Numbered from the stretch's first letter, positions 26,825 through 36,235 are shown. The stretch is 64,000 bases of DNA from Chitinophaga silvatica (GCF_003419895.1 NZ_QPMM01000007.1:62001-126000); one strand, 5' to 3'. Numbers and translations: made by a program. Notes: generated by a model not told the origin, from the letters alone.

Positions 26825-27741
26825 ACAAAAAGCTTCCAAAATTTCTTGTAGCCTGTTGTGTATCCTGCAGTATTTCATATCCTGCAGCTGCACAGCAGGC
26901 TACTGCTTTACAGCCGTATATATTTCAGATAGATGTTTCCGGAGTGGCTTCTATAAATAACAATTCCTGGTCGGTGGCCGGAAATAGCGCCGGTACTTCT
27001 CCCAATATTCTATCCGAACTTAAATGGAAAGAACAAACCGGATTAGGAACAAAGTTATCGGTCAGTAGTTCCCCCTTTAAACATTGGAGCCTGAATATTG
27101 CATACCAGAAAACAGGAACTATTAACGGAAGCGCTACAGACAAGGATTATAAAGCCGATAACCGGACAGAAATAACTTATGAAGGAAACTTTTCTGCAGC
27201 TAAAGGATATTTACAGGATTGGTATACCGGTATTGGATACACGTTTTTATGTAATTCGGAATTAATATGCACTGTTCAATTGGGTTACAATAATTCTAAT
27301 CAACTTAATTATTTGTTGCCTGCTGATGCCAGTACGCCGGCAGACCTATCTTCAACTTATAAAAATACCTGGAAAGGTATTGTGATTGGCGGGATAGCAG
27401 ATTTACCACTTGGGCGGATAACTGTGTCGCCAGGTTTGCAATATCGTCAGTTAACCTATTATGCTGCCGGAAATTGGAACCTGATTCAAACATTCCAACA
27501 TCCTTTAAGTTTTGAGCATAACGCCAAGGGATTTAGTATTAATCCGAGTTTACGGGTTAGGTATAGCATCACAAAAAATATTGGTTGGTTTACATCTTTG
27601 AATTATGAGTATTTCGAGACCGGGCATGGTGCAGAAACTTTGTATCTGCGGGAAAATGGAACGGCCAACACACGGTTGAATGCAGCATATCGGAATGGAT
27701 GGAGTTTACAAGCCGGTATCTCTGTTAAGAGCAATAAATAA
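26815..27741 (+). CDS. Outer-membrane beta-barrel, omptin-fold-like
   Basis: 308 residues with a signal peptide ending YPAAAQQ and alternating-residue beta strands ending in an aromatic/hydrophobic terminal strand, as in outer-membrane barrels. The block SPNILSELKWKE, followed after 40 residues by SATDKDYKADNRT, resembles the signature of omptin-fold proteins of the Protochlamydia outer-membrane type (LSEL-x-W, then D-x-DY). No protease role is claimed, since the catalytic residues were not traced. The ATG overlaps the GH26 stop by 10 bases, so translation is coupled, and the gene is the last of the operon. An omptin-like barrel inside a glycan locus is unusual. A plain porin-like barrel is the alternative. 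Confidence 0.7.
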   Translation: MEINKKLPKFLVACCVSCSISYPAAAQQATALQPYIFQIDVSGVASINNNSWSVAGNSAGTSPNILSELKWKEQTGLGTKLSVSSSPFKHWSLNIAYQKTGTINGSATDKDYKADNRTEITYEGNFSAAKGYLQDWYTGIGYTFLCNSELICTVQLGYNNSNQLNYLLPADASTPADLSSTYKNTWKGIVIGGIADLPLGRITVSPGLQYRQLTYYAAGNWNLIQTFQHPLSFEHNAKGFSINPSLRVRYSITKNIGWFTSLNYEYFETGHGAETLYLRENGTANTRLNAAYRNGWSLQAGISVKSNK

Positions 27742-27770
27742 AAAAGATGCATCAAAAATGATGCACCTTT
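27739..27770 (-). terminator. Bidirectional terminator between converging operons
   Basis: AAAGATGCATCA (27743-27754) and TGATGCACCTTT (27759-27770) form a 12-bp stem. On the minus strand the only irregular pair becomes a G-U wobble and the stem is followed by a run of T; on the plus strand that pair is a mismatch. It serves best the lipoprotein gene at 27795-28460 and can also stop the SusC operon. Confidence 0.75.
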
Positions 27771-27794
27771 AGGCCCTAAGCGATTTGCTGTTAT

Positions 27795-28460
27795 TTAGAA
27801 AGTTGTCATACTATACATCTCAATTTGCTGGCCTGTAGGGCTAGAACCTCCATACCAGTGGTTTGTGCCAACAAAGTAGTACCAGTTATTATAATAGGAC
27901 CCACTGTTGTTGGTTAATGTAAATTTATAGACACCATCAACATAAAAATCTACCTGATGAACATTGCTGCTCTTAGCCTGGCATTTAAAGGTGTGGTATC
28001 CATTGTCGTTTGTTGAGATAGTTTGGTAGATGTATTGTCCTCCTCCCTGCAGATACCCTTTAAGCACATTATCGTTCAGCGTTTTAACGAATCCCATCTC
28101 ATTGCCGTTCCATTGGGTAACATTGTCGCATAGGAAAACTGCCTGTTCGCTGGCACTACTATTGGCATTGCTGCCACCTTTAAAGCAGCCATAGAATTGC
28201 AAACCGGTAGCATTCTGCCCTCCATTTTGCTGGGCAGCATCAATATCAGTGCTACAATTACCAACAGGAACGCAGATACCATTACTTCCGGAAATGAGGT
28301 AAGGTTTTCCATTACAAGTGCCCCATAAATTAAAAGCGCTTTGAGGAACAGCAGCTCTTGCAACAGTGGGGGTATTGCCTGCATCAGCAGCAACATCTTT
28401 TTTGCAGCTCATTGTAGCGCATAAAGAGAGCGCTATCATAACGGATGCGATTTTTTTCAT
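27795..28460 (-). CDS. Lectin-like lipoprotein, candidate glycan binder
   Basis: 221 residues with a lipoprotein signal (LCATMSC). After an Ala/Thr linker comes a Cys-rich, Gly/Asn-rich region (WGTCNGKPYLISGSNGICVPVGNC), then GYHTFKCQAKSSNVHQVDFYVDGVYKFTLTN, which is the strand pattern of concanavalin-A-like jelly-roll domains (a YHTF...VDFYVDG motif). Six cysteines may form disulfides. No catalytic GH16-type motif (ExDxxE) is present, so a carbohydrate-binding function is more likely than hydrolysis. The gene is 42 bases downstream of the DUF5060/GH5-like hydrolase on the same strand and is probably in its operon. Family is uncertain. Confidence 0.7.
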   Translation of the reverse strand: MKKIASVMIALSLCATMSCKKDVAADAGNTPTVARAAVPQSAFNLWGTCNGKPYLISGSNGICVPVGNCSTDIDAAQQNGGQNATGLQFYGCFKGGSNANSSASEQAVFLCDNVTQWNGNEMGFVKTLNDNVLKGYLQGGGQYIYQTISTNDNGYHTFKCQAKSSNVHQVDFYVDGVYKFTLTNNSGSYYNNWYYFVGTNHWYGGSSPTGQQIEMYSMTTF

Positions 28461-28502
28461 AACTTTTTAGTTTTGTGGAATAATCAAATTTTATAGGATG
28501 GA

Positions 28503-30200
28503 TTAGGGCTTTTTCAAGGTTAATTTTTGAGGAGAGAAAATAAACACCATTTCTTCGCGTCCGGCTATTGTTGTATTTGCCACTTTAATGTCTTTTGAGT
28601 ACACCTGATCCTTCCACTGATTCGTTAAAGGAGCGAATGTTTGTAATTTATATCCTGCCGGAACCTGTAAATTAAATTCCGCTACCTGTGGGTTGTTTGT
28701 ATTGTTAAGTGCATATACAAAGTAGGTTTGGCCACACTTTACTGCGTAAGTTTCCAAAACAGGAGATGAGATGTTTACCTGTTCAAAATTGCCTTTTCCT
28801 GCTTGTAACATGCGCTGGTTAATATTGCTGACAGCTTGTAAATAGGGCGTCATATTTTGGTTGTCGAACAATTCCCACCACCATGTCATTGGCAGAATAG
28901 GGGTAGGACTAAACATTCCATACCATAATCCTCTTCTGTAGTCATAGTTGGCTTCAGTTGCATATTTAGGGTCCTGATCTTCCCACCTGTATCCAAATTC
29001 TCCAACAACATATGGTTTGTTATAAGTTTGAATATAATCCGGATAGATTCCAGGGATCTTTTCGGTATGCTTGTAGATGTGTTTCTGATTAAAATCGATA
29101 TACGGAATGCTATTAAGTCCAATGATCTCACGATGAGAAACACTCGTGCTAACAAGGTGTTGATATGGATCTATATCTTTCAGGTATCTGCTCATTTCGA
29201 GATGCCACTGTGCGATAGTTGGGAGAGGAATAATAATACTATCTTTCTGCGTGAATGCGGCGTTATCTACTTCATTAAAAAACTCCCAGACTGCAATGCT
29301 GGTGCTGTATCCCCATCTGCCAACAATATAGCGCAACTTATTTTTGTATTGCTCCATGGCCTGGTTGCTGGTAAAATATTCTGCAGGAGTAGCTGCAGGG
29401 CCTCCATTGGCTTTATTATATGCACTATGCTTCCAACCACCATTCTCCATCAGGTGGCCATGCCAGTCGATCGTTAGCATAAAATACAACTTAAGCGAAT
29501 CGCACATTTCTACCAGTTGGTCCATCCGCCTAATTGCACCAGGGTTGAAGTAGCTGTCTGAACTTGTATATCGTTTGGTATTACGAGGTTGTTTCCATTC
29601 CAGTGGCAGGTTCCAGTAACACATCCAGGTACGGAAAAAGTTAGCACCGTTCTTTGCCAGTGAGGAGAGCAAATAATCGTAAGTCCATTTATCATTTTCG
29701 AAACTGCGCGACTCCCATGCAACGTTTTCTCCAACGCCTCTGAACAATTCGTTATTATCGAACCTAAAGGTCCATAAATCGTTTTTATGCAGAAACCCTT
29801 TACCCTTACTATTGTTTACAGAGAACTCTGATGTTGTACTTTGAGTTGTGTGTTTACCTGTTGTTAGTTCGAAGTGATAGGTATAATTTCCTTTCTCCTG
29901 AGGTGTAAACCTTGCTTTCCACTGTTGTGTGCTTTCATCATAGAAGGCCGGAAGTAATAAAGGTTTACCAGCTGGTGATGTGAGCAGCATGTCTAGTTTC
30001 ACCTGGTGCTGATCATACGGGTTGGTATATTGCGCTGTAAGATCTATGCTCCATTCAGTTTTTTCGTAAAGATTTATCTGCTTGGTTTCGAGCCGGATAT
30101 GATTGATCTTCGTTGAATCGTTGGCGTTATCTTTACCATAAACAATAGTAGAAGTCAATAAGAGGGCATAACACGGAATAACTTTTAAGTAACGTTTCAT
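28503..30200 (-). CDS. DUF5060 plus GH5-like (clan GH-A) glycoside hydrolase
   Basis: 565-residue exported enzyme. A signal peptide precedes an N-terminal beta-sandwich DUF5060 domain (about residues 32-128: WSIDLTAQYTNPYDQHQVKLDMLLTSPAG and FTPQEKGNYTYHFELTTG). The barrel follows with the acid/base Glu310 in VWEFFNEVD and the nucleophile Glu401 in YVVGEFGYRW, both at strand ends as in clan GH-A. The C-terminal part (about 470-565) is a small beta domain. Related proteins are annotated as cellulase-like or GH5-like. Being in the mannan locus, a beta-mannan or glucomannan oligosaccharide substrate is an inference. The start codon lies in the 3' arm of a 9-bp inverted repeat. Confidence 0.87.
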   Translation of the reverse strand: MKRYLKVIPCYALLLTSTIVYGKDNANDSTKINHIRLETKQINLYEKTEWSIDLTAQYTNPYDQHQVKLDMLLTSPAGKPLLLPAFYDESTQQWKARFTPQEKGNYTYHFELTTGKHTTQSTTSEFSVNNSKGKGFLHKNDLWTFRFDNNELFRGVGENVAWESRSFENDKWTYDYLLSSLAKNGANFFRTWMCYWNLPLEWKQPRNTKRYTSSDSYFNPGAIRRMDQLVEMCDSLKLYFMLTIDWHGHLMENGGWKHSAYNKANGGPAATPAEYFTSNQAMEQYKNKLRYIVGRWGYSTSIAVWEFFNEVDNAAFTQKDSIIIPLPTIAQWHLEMSRYLKDIDPYQHLVSTSVSHREIIGLNSIPYIDFNQKHIYKHTEKIPGIYPDYIQTYNKPYVVGEFGYRWEDQDPKYATEANYDYRRGLWYGMFSPTPILPMTWWWELFDNQNMTPYLQAVSNINQRMLQAGKGNFEQVNISSPVLETYAVKCGQTYFVYALNNTNNPQVAEFNLQVPAGYKLQTFAPLTNQWKDQVYSKDIKVANTTIAGREEMVFIFSPQKLTLKKP

Positions 30201-30218
30201 TCTACCAAAGGTAGAATG
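30198..30218 (-). promoter_or_regulatory. Inverted repeat covering the GH5-like start codon
   Basis: CATTCTACC (30198-30206) and GGTAGAATG (30210-30218) pair over 9 bp around AAA. In the mRNA the start codon is the end of the 3' arm, so a folded transcript would hide it. The same bases contain TACCTTTG on the minus strand, a full match to the -7 consensus, which would give a nearly leaderless transcript. The two readings are alternatives. Confidence 0.5.
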
Positions 30219-30311
30219 ATGCCGGGTTGCTGATTAATGCTTATTTGTTAATTTATAATGCTAACATGCGGGCATAATTTTAATTGGTCAATTTTAGAGC
30301 TCTATCGACTC

Positions 30312-33300
30312 CTATGTTTTGATTGTTTTTTTTCTGCTGATATATTCCTTAGGCCCCATTCCATATTGTTTTATAAAACATCTGTCGAAATATGAGTGAC
30401 TATTAAATCCAACTTCAAAAGCTATCTGATTAATAGTCATATCTCCCTCCAGTAACAGCTGCAGGCTTTTACGAAGTCTTATAGCTTTAATAAATTCATG
30501 GACGGTTTGACCTGTAAGGGTTTTTACTTTATTGTATAATAAGCTTCTGCTTACGTATAATGCTTTGGCAATTGCTCTGGCATCAAGCTCCTGATTGCCT
30601 AATTGTTCTTCTATATAATCTATTAATTGCTGGATGAAAGCCCTGTCTGTTTCAGATAGTTGCTGGATATCTGTGCTAAGCGGCATATCATTAAAGATCT
30701 GCTCACGTAAACGCTTGTATGTATTATCCTGTTTTTGCAGTTGACCCATTAACACCTGAGCCAGAACATCGGGATTTATAGGTTTTGATAAAAATGCGTC
30801 AGCCCCGGCTTCATAGCCTGACGCCTGCATTTCGCTGGTATCCTGACTTGTAAGAATGATAACAGGAATATGACTGGTGGCTGTTGCAGTTTTGATCTGC
30901 TTACAGAATTGTATTCCATTTATGCCAGGCATCAGTAAATCGGTAATAATAGCAGCCGGTAGTTCTTGTTGCGCCATTTTAAAACCCGTATCTCCATCCC
31001 CGGCTTCAAATATTTCAAAAACTTCCGACAGTAGTAACCGTAGATAATCACGCATTTCTTTATTGTCTTCCACCAGCAGTATTTTCTTGCCTTTAAACTG
31101 AAGGAATTTATCGGTACTTAGCTGCTGCCAGGCAGAAGGAAGGTTCTGCGATATTGCTGCTGCTTGTGAAGTTTTTATTTCAGGTGCCTCTGCTGCAGGA
31201 ATGCGAAGCGTAAAGAGGCTACCTTTACCAGGTGTACTGCTTACCTCTATGGTGGCATCATTCGCATCCAGGAAATCCTTTACGATAACCAGGCCCAGTC
31301 CTGTTCCTTTTTCGCCTGCGGTGCCTCTGCTAACCAGGCTTTTATCAACATCAAACAAATTTTCCAGCATCTTGGTATTCATACCTATTCCTGTGTCCAT
31401 AATTTCAAGAATGATATTATCGTTATCCTGCTGGCTATTGATTGTAACTGTACCGCTATATTCTGTAAACTTTATACTATTGGAGAGCAGATTTCGAACA
31501 ACAACATCCATCATCTGTGGATCAGCATAGATCCAATGATTCTGGCTGTTATTGATGAGCTGAATATGTTTATTGGTTAGAGGATTTTCTAAAAGGTTAA
31601 TATTGGTACGCAGAATCTCTGACAGGTCGCAGGTTTCACGGTTAATCTGCCGTTGCTTGGATTGAGACATAGACCAGCTGAGTAGATTAACGAGGAGTTC
31701 AAAAACGTTTGTAGATGAAGCATGCATATTTCTGAGATATTGTCTCAGGTCCGAGCCGTCGATCTCCGACATATGGTTATATAAGTAGCCTGATAACTCT
31801 TTCAGGGCCGCAACAGGGTTCTTTAGGTCATGTGCCAGAATGGAGAAGAAGTAGTCTTTAGATGTATTTAATTTTTCCAATTGAGCTACCGCAATTTCCA
31901 GTTCTTTATTCTGATCAGAAATTTGCAGTTGCTGAACGAGGATTTTATCTGTTTGTCTGACTATTTCTGCATAGGAGGCTTCCAGCTTTTCCTTTTGCAT
32001 GGATATTTTATCGTGTTGCATCAACAGCGATGTATGGCTCTCCTGTAACTTGGCTGTTTGTCTTTTTACTTCTTCTTTCAACAGCCTGTTTCGTTTTTTA
32101 ACATTTGCTACACGCCAGTAGAAAATTGTTATTACGCCAATAACAACTAACAGGAGAGATAACACGTAAAACCACCAGGTTTGCCACCAGTAGGGTAGTA
32201 TGTTAAGTACCAGTGTTTTGGAAGGAGGTAGCCAGTTGCCATAGATATCAGTATATCTTATCTGTAGCTTATAGTAACCGGGAGGTAAATGGGCAAAGGA
32301 GATTTTTCTTTCATCTACTACTTCAATCCAATCGTTGAAATAACCATCGAGTTTGTAGCTATATTTAATTTTTTCCGGAGCGTAGAGGTTTATAGCGGCA
32401 AAGGCAATGGTAAAGAAAGATTGCTTTTGTGTGAGGGTAAGCGTATCTGTCAGGTTCAGACTACGGCTAAGGGTGCTGCCGACTTTACCGGGTTTTTGCT
32501 GGTCTCCGAAAATGTATAAATCTTTAAAATAGAAATATGCAGGAGCAGGAGTAGGTACTATACTCCCCGGACTAAACGTACAGAAACCTTTGGGGCCTCC
32601 AAAGTATAACCATCCGTTACTGGCTTTAAGTGCCGCCTTTTGAAAGAAGGTTTGTTCAGATAACCCATCATTCTTATCAAAACGTGTAATCTTGCCTGTG
32701 GAGGGCTGTAAACATAATAACCCATCATTACTCCCAATCCAAAGGTTTTGCTGATCATCGCAGGCGATCGATTTCATTGATACCGGTAACTGGTATCTGG
32801 AGTTATAATGAATGAAATGTCCAGTTGCCTCCTCGAAGCGATCTAGCCCCTGTTCTGTAACAATCCAGATATTGCCTTCTGTATCTGAAGTGACCATGTT
32901 CACAGAGTTGCTATTAATGCTATTACTATCGCTGGTATGCTGAAATTGCCTGAATTGTTTGCCATCATACAGGAAGATGCCACTATAACTACTAATCCAG
33001 ATACGGCGGTACTGATCCTTAAATAAGTGATTTACCCAGGCGGGTGATTGCATATTAAAAGGATAGCGGGTATTATTCTTATAATGTGTAAAGGTTTTGA
33101 GTTGCAGATCATAGATACATACTCCTTCGCCATGAGTACCGATCCACAATAAGCTATCCATGACCAGGAGAGTTTTTACATCGTTATTGATCAAAGATTG
33201 ATTGTTGGAAGGATCGTGCAGGAATTTGATTTTCTGACCTGTTTTAGGATCATACTTAATCAGGCCATCTGTCCATGTGGCAATCCAGAGGTTGCCGCTT

Positions 33301-34538
33301 TCATCTTCTTCAATATCATTCACAGCGAGGTTGCCATATAGGGCGGTTGTATTTAATACTCCGTTTTTTGCAGGGTCATAGCTGATTAGTCCATTACCGG
33401 CAGTGCCTATCCATAGTTTATGTTGTTTGTCTTCATGGAGAGTTGTTACAACAGTAGTGCTTAAACCCGGTAAGGCATTGGAATGCCCCAGTGTATTTGT
33501 AAAAAGGTTTTTGTTTTTATTGGTACTGAAGATGCCACTTCCGGCAGAAGCAAACCAGGTATTTCCGAAATTGTCTTCAGTTATGGAAGTTATGGTTGAA
33601 AGCTCTATTTGTCCGTTATTCTGGGATTTACTGTTTACGGGCTTAGGTTGCAGTGTTCCAGGAGCTACAATACAAACTTCTTTCCGGCCAACTCCTATCC
33701 AGATAGTTCCTGCTTTATCTTCATAGAGGGAGCGAATGTTGCTATGTCCGGAATTCCCCCCATTTGAAAGGTTATCGAAGCTGGCCAGTTGTCTGGCATT
33801 TTGATCGAGTACGGTTACGCCTCTGTCTTCAGTTCCTACCCAAAGCCTTTGTTGCCTGTCGAGCAGGATACATTGAATTTTGTTGCTGGAAAGGAGGTTA
33901 GGGGTTTGATCGTTATTCCTGAAATATTTGAATTGGTGGGTTTGAATATTGAATTTTATGATCCCCTGGTTAAAGGTTCCTGCCCAAATGTTATGATCAG
34001 GGCCCAGGGCGAGACAAAAAATAATGTTCTCTACTTCCTTGCTCAAATACCATTCTGCCTGCATTTTATTGGAATCGAACCGGCATAATCCACTGGAGGT
34101 ACCCAGCCAGAGTTGATGTTTCTCATCTTCCAGCATAGCATTTACCGGAATTTTATCATTGGCTTTGGTAAGAGGGATGCGACGAAAAACATCCAGACTG
34201 GCATCGTAAAGATGTAGTCCATCTATGGTTCCTACCCAGAGGTGATGTTTACTGTCTTCAAAAATAGAGTGGACGATGTTGTTATTGAGGGTCAGGCTAT
34301 CCTGTTCGTTGTGGAGGAATTTGGTAATTGTATATCCATCCCAGCGAAAAAGTCCGTTGAAAGAGGCGAGCCACAGGAAGCCATGGGAATCGTAATAGAT
34401 TTTCTGATAGTCGTTCGTTGGAAGACCATTATCAGTGGAAATGTTATAGAAATTATAGTTGACAGACTGCGCTATGGAAACTGAAATACTTGTCAGGAAT
34501 AGCAGCAGAAATAATTTAATTCTTAAATACGCTGGCAT
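30312..34538 (-). CDS. Hybrid two-component sensor/regulator (HTCS)
   Basis: 1408-residue inner-membrane regulator that senses a glycan fragment in the periplasm and activates glycan-utilisation genes. In order: signal/anchor; about 14 reg_prop beta-propeller repeats (recurrent SNGLLWIG-like blades, e.g. GTIWIGVG and LWIATWTDGLIKY) to about residue 700; Y_Y_Y domain near 713-779 (YKLQIRYTDIYGNW); a membrane helix near 785-810; HisKA with the phospho-His in FFSILAHDLKNPVAALKE near 898; HATPase with NLLSNSIKFTEYSG; a receiver with ILLVEDNK near 1151 and the phospho-Asp in IITDLLMPG near 1198; and a C-terminal AraC helix-turn-helix from 1312. It lies between the GH5-like gene and an AraC gene, so it likely controls the mannan locus. 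Confidence 0.95.
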   Translation of the reverse strand: MPAYLRIKLFLLLFLTSISVSIAQSVNYNFYNISTDNGLPTNDYQKIYYDSHGFLWLASFNGLFRWDGYTITKFLHNEQDSLTLNNNIVHSIFEDSKHHLWVGTIDGLHLYDASLDVFRRIPLTKANDKIPVNAMLEDEKHQLWLGTSSGLCRFDSNKMQAEWYLSKEVENIIFCLALGPDHNIWAGTFNQGIIKFNIQTHQFKYFRNNDQTPNLLSSNKIQCILLDRQQRLWVGTEDRGVTVLDQNARQLASFDNLSNGGNSGHSNIRSLYEDKAGTIWIGVGRKEVCIVAPGTLQPKPVNSKSQNNGQIELSTITSITEDNFGNTWFASAGSGIFSTNKNKNLFTNTLGHSNALPGLSTTVVTTLHEDKQHKLWIGTAGNGLISYDPAKNGVLNTTALYGNLAVNDIEEDESGNLWIATWTDGLIKYDPKTGQKIKFLHDPSNNQSLINNDVKTLLVMDSLLWIGTHGEGVCIYDLQLKTFTHYKNNTRYPFNMQSPAWVNHLFKDQYRRIWISSYSGIFLYDGKQFRQFQHTSDSNSINSNSVNMVTSDTEGNIWIVTEQGLDRFEEATGHFIHYNSRYQLPVSMKSIACDDQQNLWIGSNDGLLCLQPSTGKITRFDKNDGLSEQTFFQKAALKASNGWLYFGGPKGFCTFSPGSIVPTPAPAYFYFKDLYIFGDQQKPGKVGSTLSRSLNLTDTLTLTQKQSFFTIAFAAINLYAPEKIKYSYKLDGYFNDWIEVVDERKISFAHLPPGYYKLQIRYTDIYGNWLPPSKTLVLNILPYWWQTWWFYVLSLLLVVIGVITIFYWRVANVKKRNRLLKEEVKRQTAKLQESHTSLLMQHDKISMQKEKLEASYAEIVRQTDKILVQQLQISDQNKELEIAVAQLEKLNTSKDYFFSILAHDLKNPVAALKELSGYLYNHMSEIDGSDLRQYLRNMHASSTNVFELLVNLLSWSMSQSKQRQINRETCDLSEILRTNINLLENPLTNKHIQLINNSQNHWIYADPQMMDVVVRNLLSNSIKFTEYSGTVTINSQQDNDNIILEIMDTGIGMNTKMLENLFDVDKSLVSRGTAGEKGTGLGLVIVKDFLDANDATIEVSSTPGKGSLFTLRIPAAEAPEIKTSQAAAISQNLPSAWQQLSTDKFLQFKGKKILLVEDNKEMRDYLRLLLSEVFEIFEAGDGDTGFKMAQQELPAAIITDLLMPGINGIQFCKQIKTATATSHIPVIILTSQDTSEMQASGYEAGADAFLSKPINPDVLAQVLMGQLQKQDNTYKRLREQIFNDMPLSTDIQQLSETDRAFIQQLIDYIEEQLGNQELDARAIAKALYVSRSLLYNKVKTLTGQTVHEFIKAIRLRKSLQLLLEGDMTINQIAFEVGFNSHSYFDRCFIKQYGMGPKEYISRKKTIKT

Positions 34539-34606
34539 ACTGGCACAAATTCACATTATTCGACTACGTGGATAAAAGCTGGTTGATAAAATTTTTGTAA
34601 TCTCTT

Positions 34607-34614
34607 CAAATATA
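34607..34614 (-). promoter_or_regulatory. Candidate -7 element of the HTCS gene
   Basis: On the minus strand TATATTTG matches TAnnTTTG in full, 69 bases upstream of the HTCS ATG. No -33 element is seen at the usual distance. The 267-base gap to the divergent AraC gene shows no other clear site. Confidence 0.35.
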
Positions 34615-34805
34615 TCCATACGGGTTATGAGAAAATGAATTTTGTTGTTTTATATGTTTATTATATTGATTATTAAATAGATGTAAAAATTAGTTTTGAA
34701 ATCTGGACTATATTTCAAGAATTCTGCACTTTAAATCAAGGGGTATTCTGGTGACCTTAATAATATTGAAACGGTACAACAAACCATGGCTTAAAAATAA
34801 ATTCC

Positions 34806-35699
34806 ATGTTGAACGAAAGTTTCATGTTTAAGAAAGTGATGAGGGAAATAACTCCTTTAGGGTCTCATGATTGTTTTTCTATTTTTTCCCGCAGGAAGCG
34901 TTCTTTTACCTTTCCGTTGCATTCACACGAGGAAATGGAGCTTAACCTGATAATTGGAGGGAAAGGAATACAACGGATAGTTGGAGACCATATCGGGTAT
35001 ATCGAAAATGCGGAATTGGTTTTAATTGGTCCTAATCTGCCACATGGATGGTTTACGGAAAAAGATAGCAATGAAGATGTATTAGAGATCACATTACAGT
35101 TTCACAAAGACTTATTTTCCCAAAATTTCCTGGAGAAAGACCAGTTGCGTTCCATCAAAAAATTATTGGAGCAGGCGGGTAGGGGAATTGCATTTTCACC
35201 ACAGGTAGTGGAGCAGGTGAGTAAGCGAATTATTGAACTGGAGAAATTGAGCGGATTTGATTCATTTATTCAATTATTGTCATTATTGCACGATTTGTCT
35301 ACCGCCCGGAACAATAAATTACTATCAGATGCCACTTTTAGCCAGGATGTAGTAACACATGAAAGCCAGCGTTTGGAGCAGGCATTCGAATATATGAACC
35401 GAAAGTATTCGAGTCAGATTACCCTAACCGAAATAGCCAGGATAGTGAATATGTCGGAAGCGTCATTTAGCCGGTTTATTAAGTCGCATACCGGATTTAC
35501 ATTTACCGAAAGCCTGATGGAGATAAGGTTGGGGCATGTAGCCAGGATGCTGATCTCTACTCAACTTACTATTGCTGAAATAGCCTACCATTGCGGGTTT
35601 AATAATATGGCAAACTTCAATAAACTGTTTAAGCGTAGAAAAGGATGTACACCGAAGGAATTTAAAATGAATTATAACAGACAGTTGGTGTTTGTGTAG
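34806..35699 (+). CDS. AraC-family transcriptional regulator, cupin type
   Basis: 297 residues. The N-terminal half is the AraC-type cupin sensor (about residues 15-110; RKRSFTFPLHSHEEMELNLIIGGKGIQRIVGDHIGYIENAELVLIGPNLPHGW), with histidines in HSHEEME placed as in sugar-binding cupins. The C-terminal 100 residues hold both helix-turn-helix units (ITLTEIARIVNMSEASFSRFIKSHTGF and TIAEIAYHCGFNNMANFNKLFKRRKGCTPKEFK). It diverges from the HTCS gene and closes the mannan-locus side, so a role in the same regulon is likely. Its stop is 2 bases from the stop of the convergent nuclease-like gene. Confidence 0.93.
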   Translation: MLNESFMFKKVMREITPLGSHDCFSIFSRRKRSFTFPLHSHEEMELNLIIGGKGIQRIVGDHIGYIENAELVLIGPNLPHGWFTEKDSNEDVLEITLQFHKDLFSQNFLEKDQLRSIKKLLEQAGRGIAFSPQVVEQVSKRIIELEKLSGFDSFIQLLSLLHDLSTARNNKLLSDATFSQDVVTHESQRLEQAFEYMNRKYSSQITLTEIARIVNMSEASFSRFIKSHTGFTFTESLMEIRLGHVARMLISTQLTIAEIAYHCGFNNMANFNKLFKRRKGCTPKEFKMNYNRQLVFV

Positions 35700-35701
35700 G
35701 G

Positions 35702-36235
35702 CTACATGATTATTGTATTACCTTCTTCCAAACTAGCATTAAATTTAGATTGAAAGTTAGCTCTTTGAGAATTAGCTGATGCTCTTATTGGGTAATTATC
35801 GCTTCTGGAAAAACAAATTATTGCTTTCACATCGTGATTAGATAAGTTTACTCCGGCATTAATTAAGGCTTCAAGGGTGGAGGAAAGTTGTTCAACAGCC
35901 TTATTCCTTTTTTTATTTCTATTGCCGGAGGAATTTTCTTTTATTTCAACCAGATAAAAATTGGTATCGTTAAAAACAATACAATCACTTTTTTGGATAT
36001 CATCATTGAACAAGCAATTATCAGTTTTGACCACACATAAGTCTACGGAATTGGGGTTTTCAACTGTTAGCTGATATTCCTCCTGGTTTGTTACTATTTT
36101 AACGGGAAATTCATCTCCCGGGTCTGCTATAAATAATTGGGGATTATTTACTCTTATATAGGATCCTTGAAACTCACATTTAGACAGATGGGTATATTTA
36201 CAATCACCCAAATAATCTTTTAAGAATTGCTCCAT
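35702..36235 (-). CDS. Small protein with PD-(D/E)XK-like nuclease signature
   Basis: 177-residue cytoplasmic protein. I do not recognise the family, but residues 84-99 read D-x12-E-x-K (Asp84 in KSDCIVFND, then Glu97 and Lys99 in FYLVEIKE), with a following helix KAVEQLSSTLEAL carrying Gln116 and a later strand KAIICFSR. This order (D, ExK, then a helix with Gln) is the core of PD-(D/E)XK nucleases. No other catalytic motif is visible. The start overlaps the last 16 bases of the ATPase gene upstream, so the two are translationally coupled. It faces the AraC gene end to end. Low G+C and the partner ATPase suggest a defence cassette. A structural, non-catalytic protein is the alternative. Confidence 0.75.
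   Translation of the reverse strand: MEQFLKDYLGDCKYTHLSKCEFQGSYIRVNNPQLFIADPGDEFPVKIVTNQEEYQLTVENPNSVDLCVVKTDNCLFNDDIQKSDCIVFNDTNFYLVEIKENSSGNRNKKRNKAVEQLSSTLEALINAGVNLSNHDVKAIICFSRSDNYPIRASANSQRANFQSKFNASLEEGNTIIM

Noticed and set aside
35702..36235. Septu PtuB identity for the small partner
   Set aside because: PtuB carries an HNH motif. No His-Asn-His arrangement is visible here; the D-x12-E-x-K pattern points to another fold.
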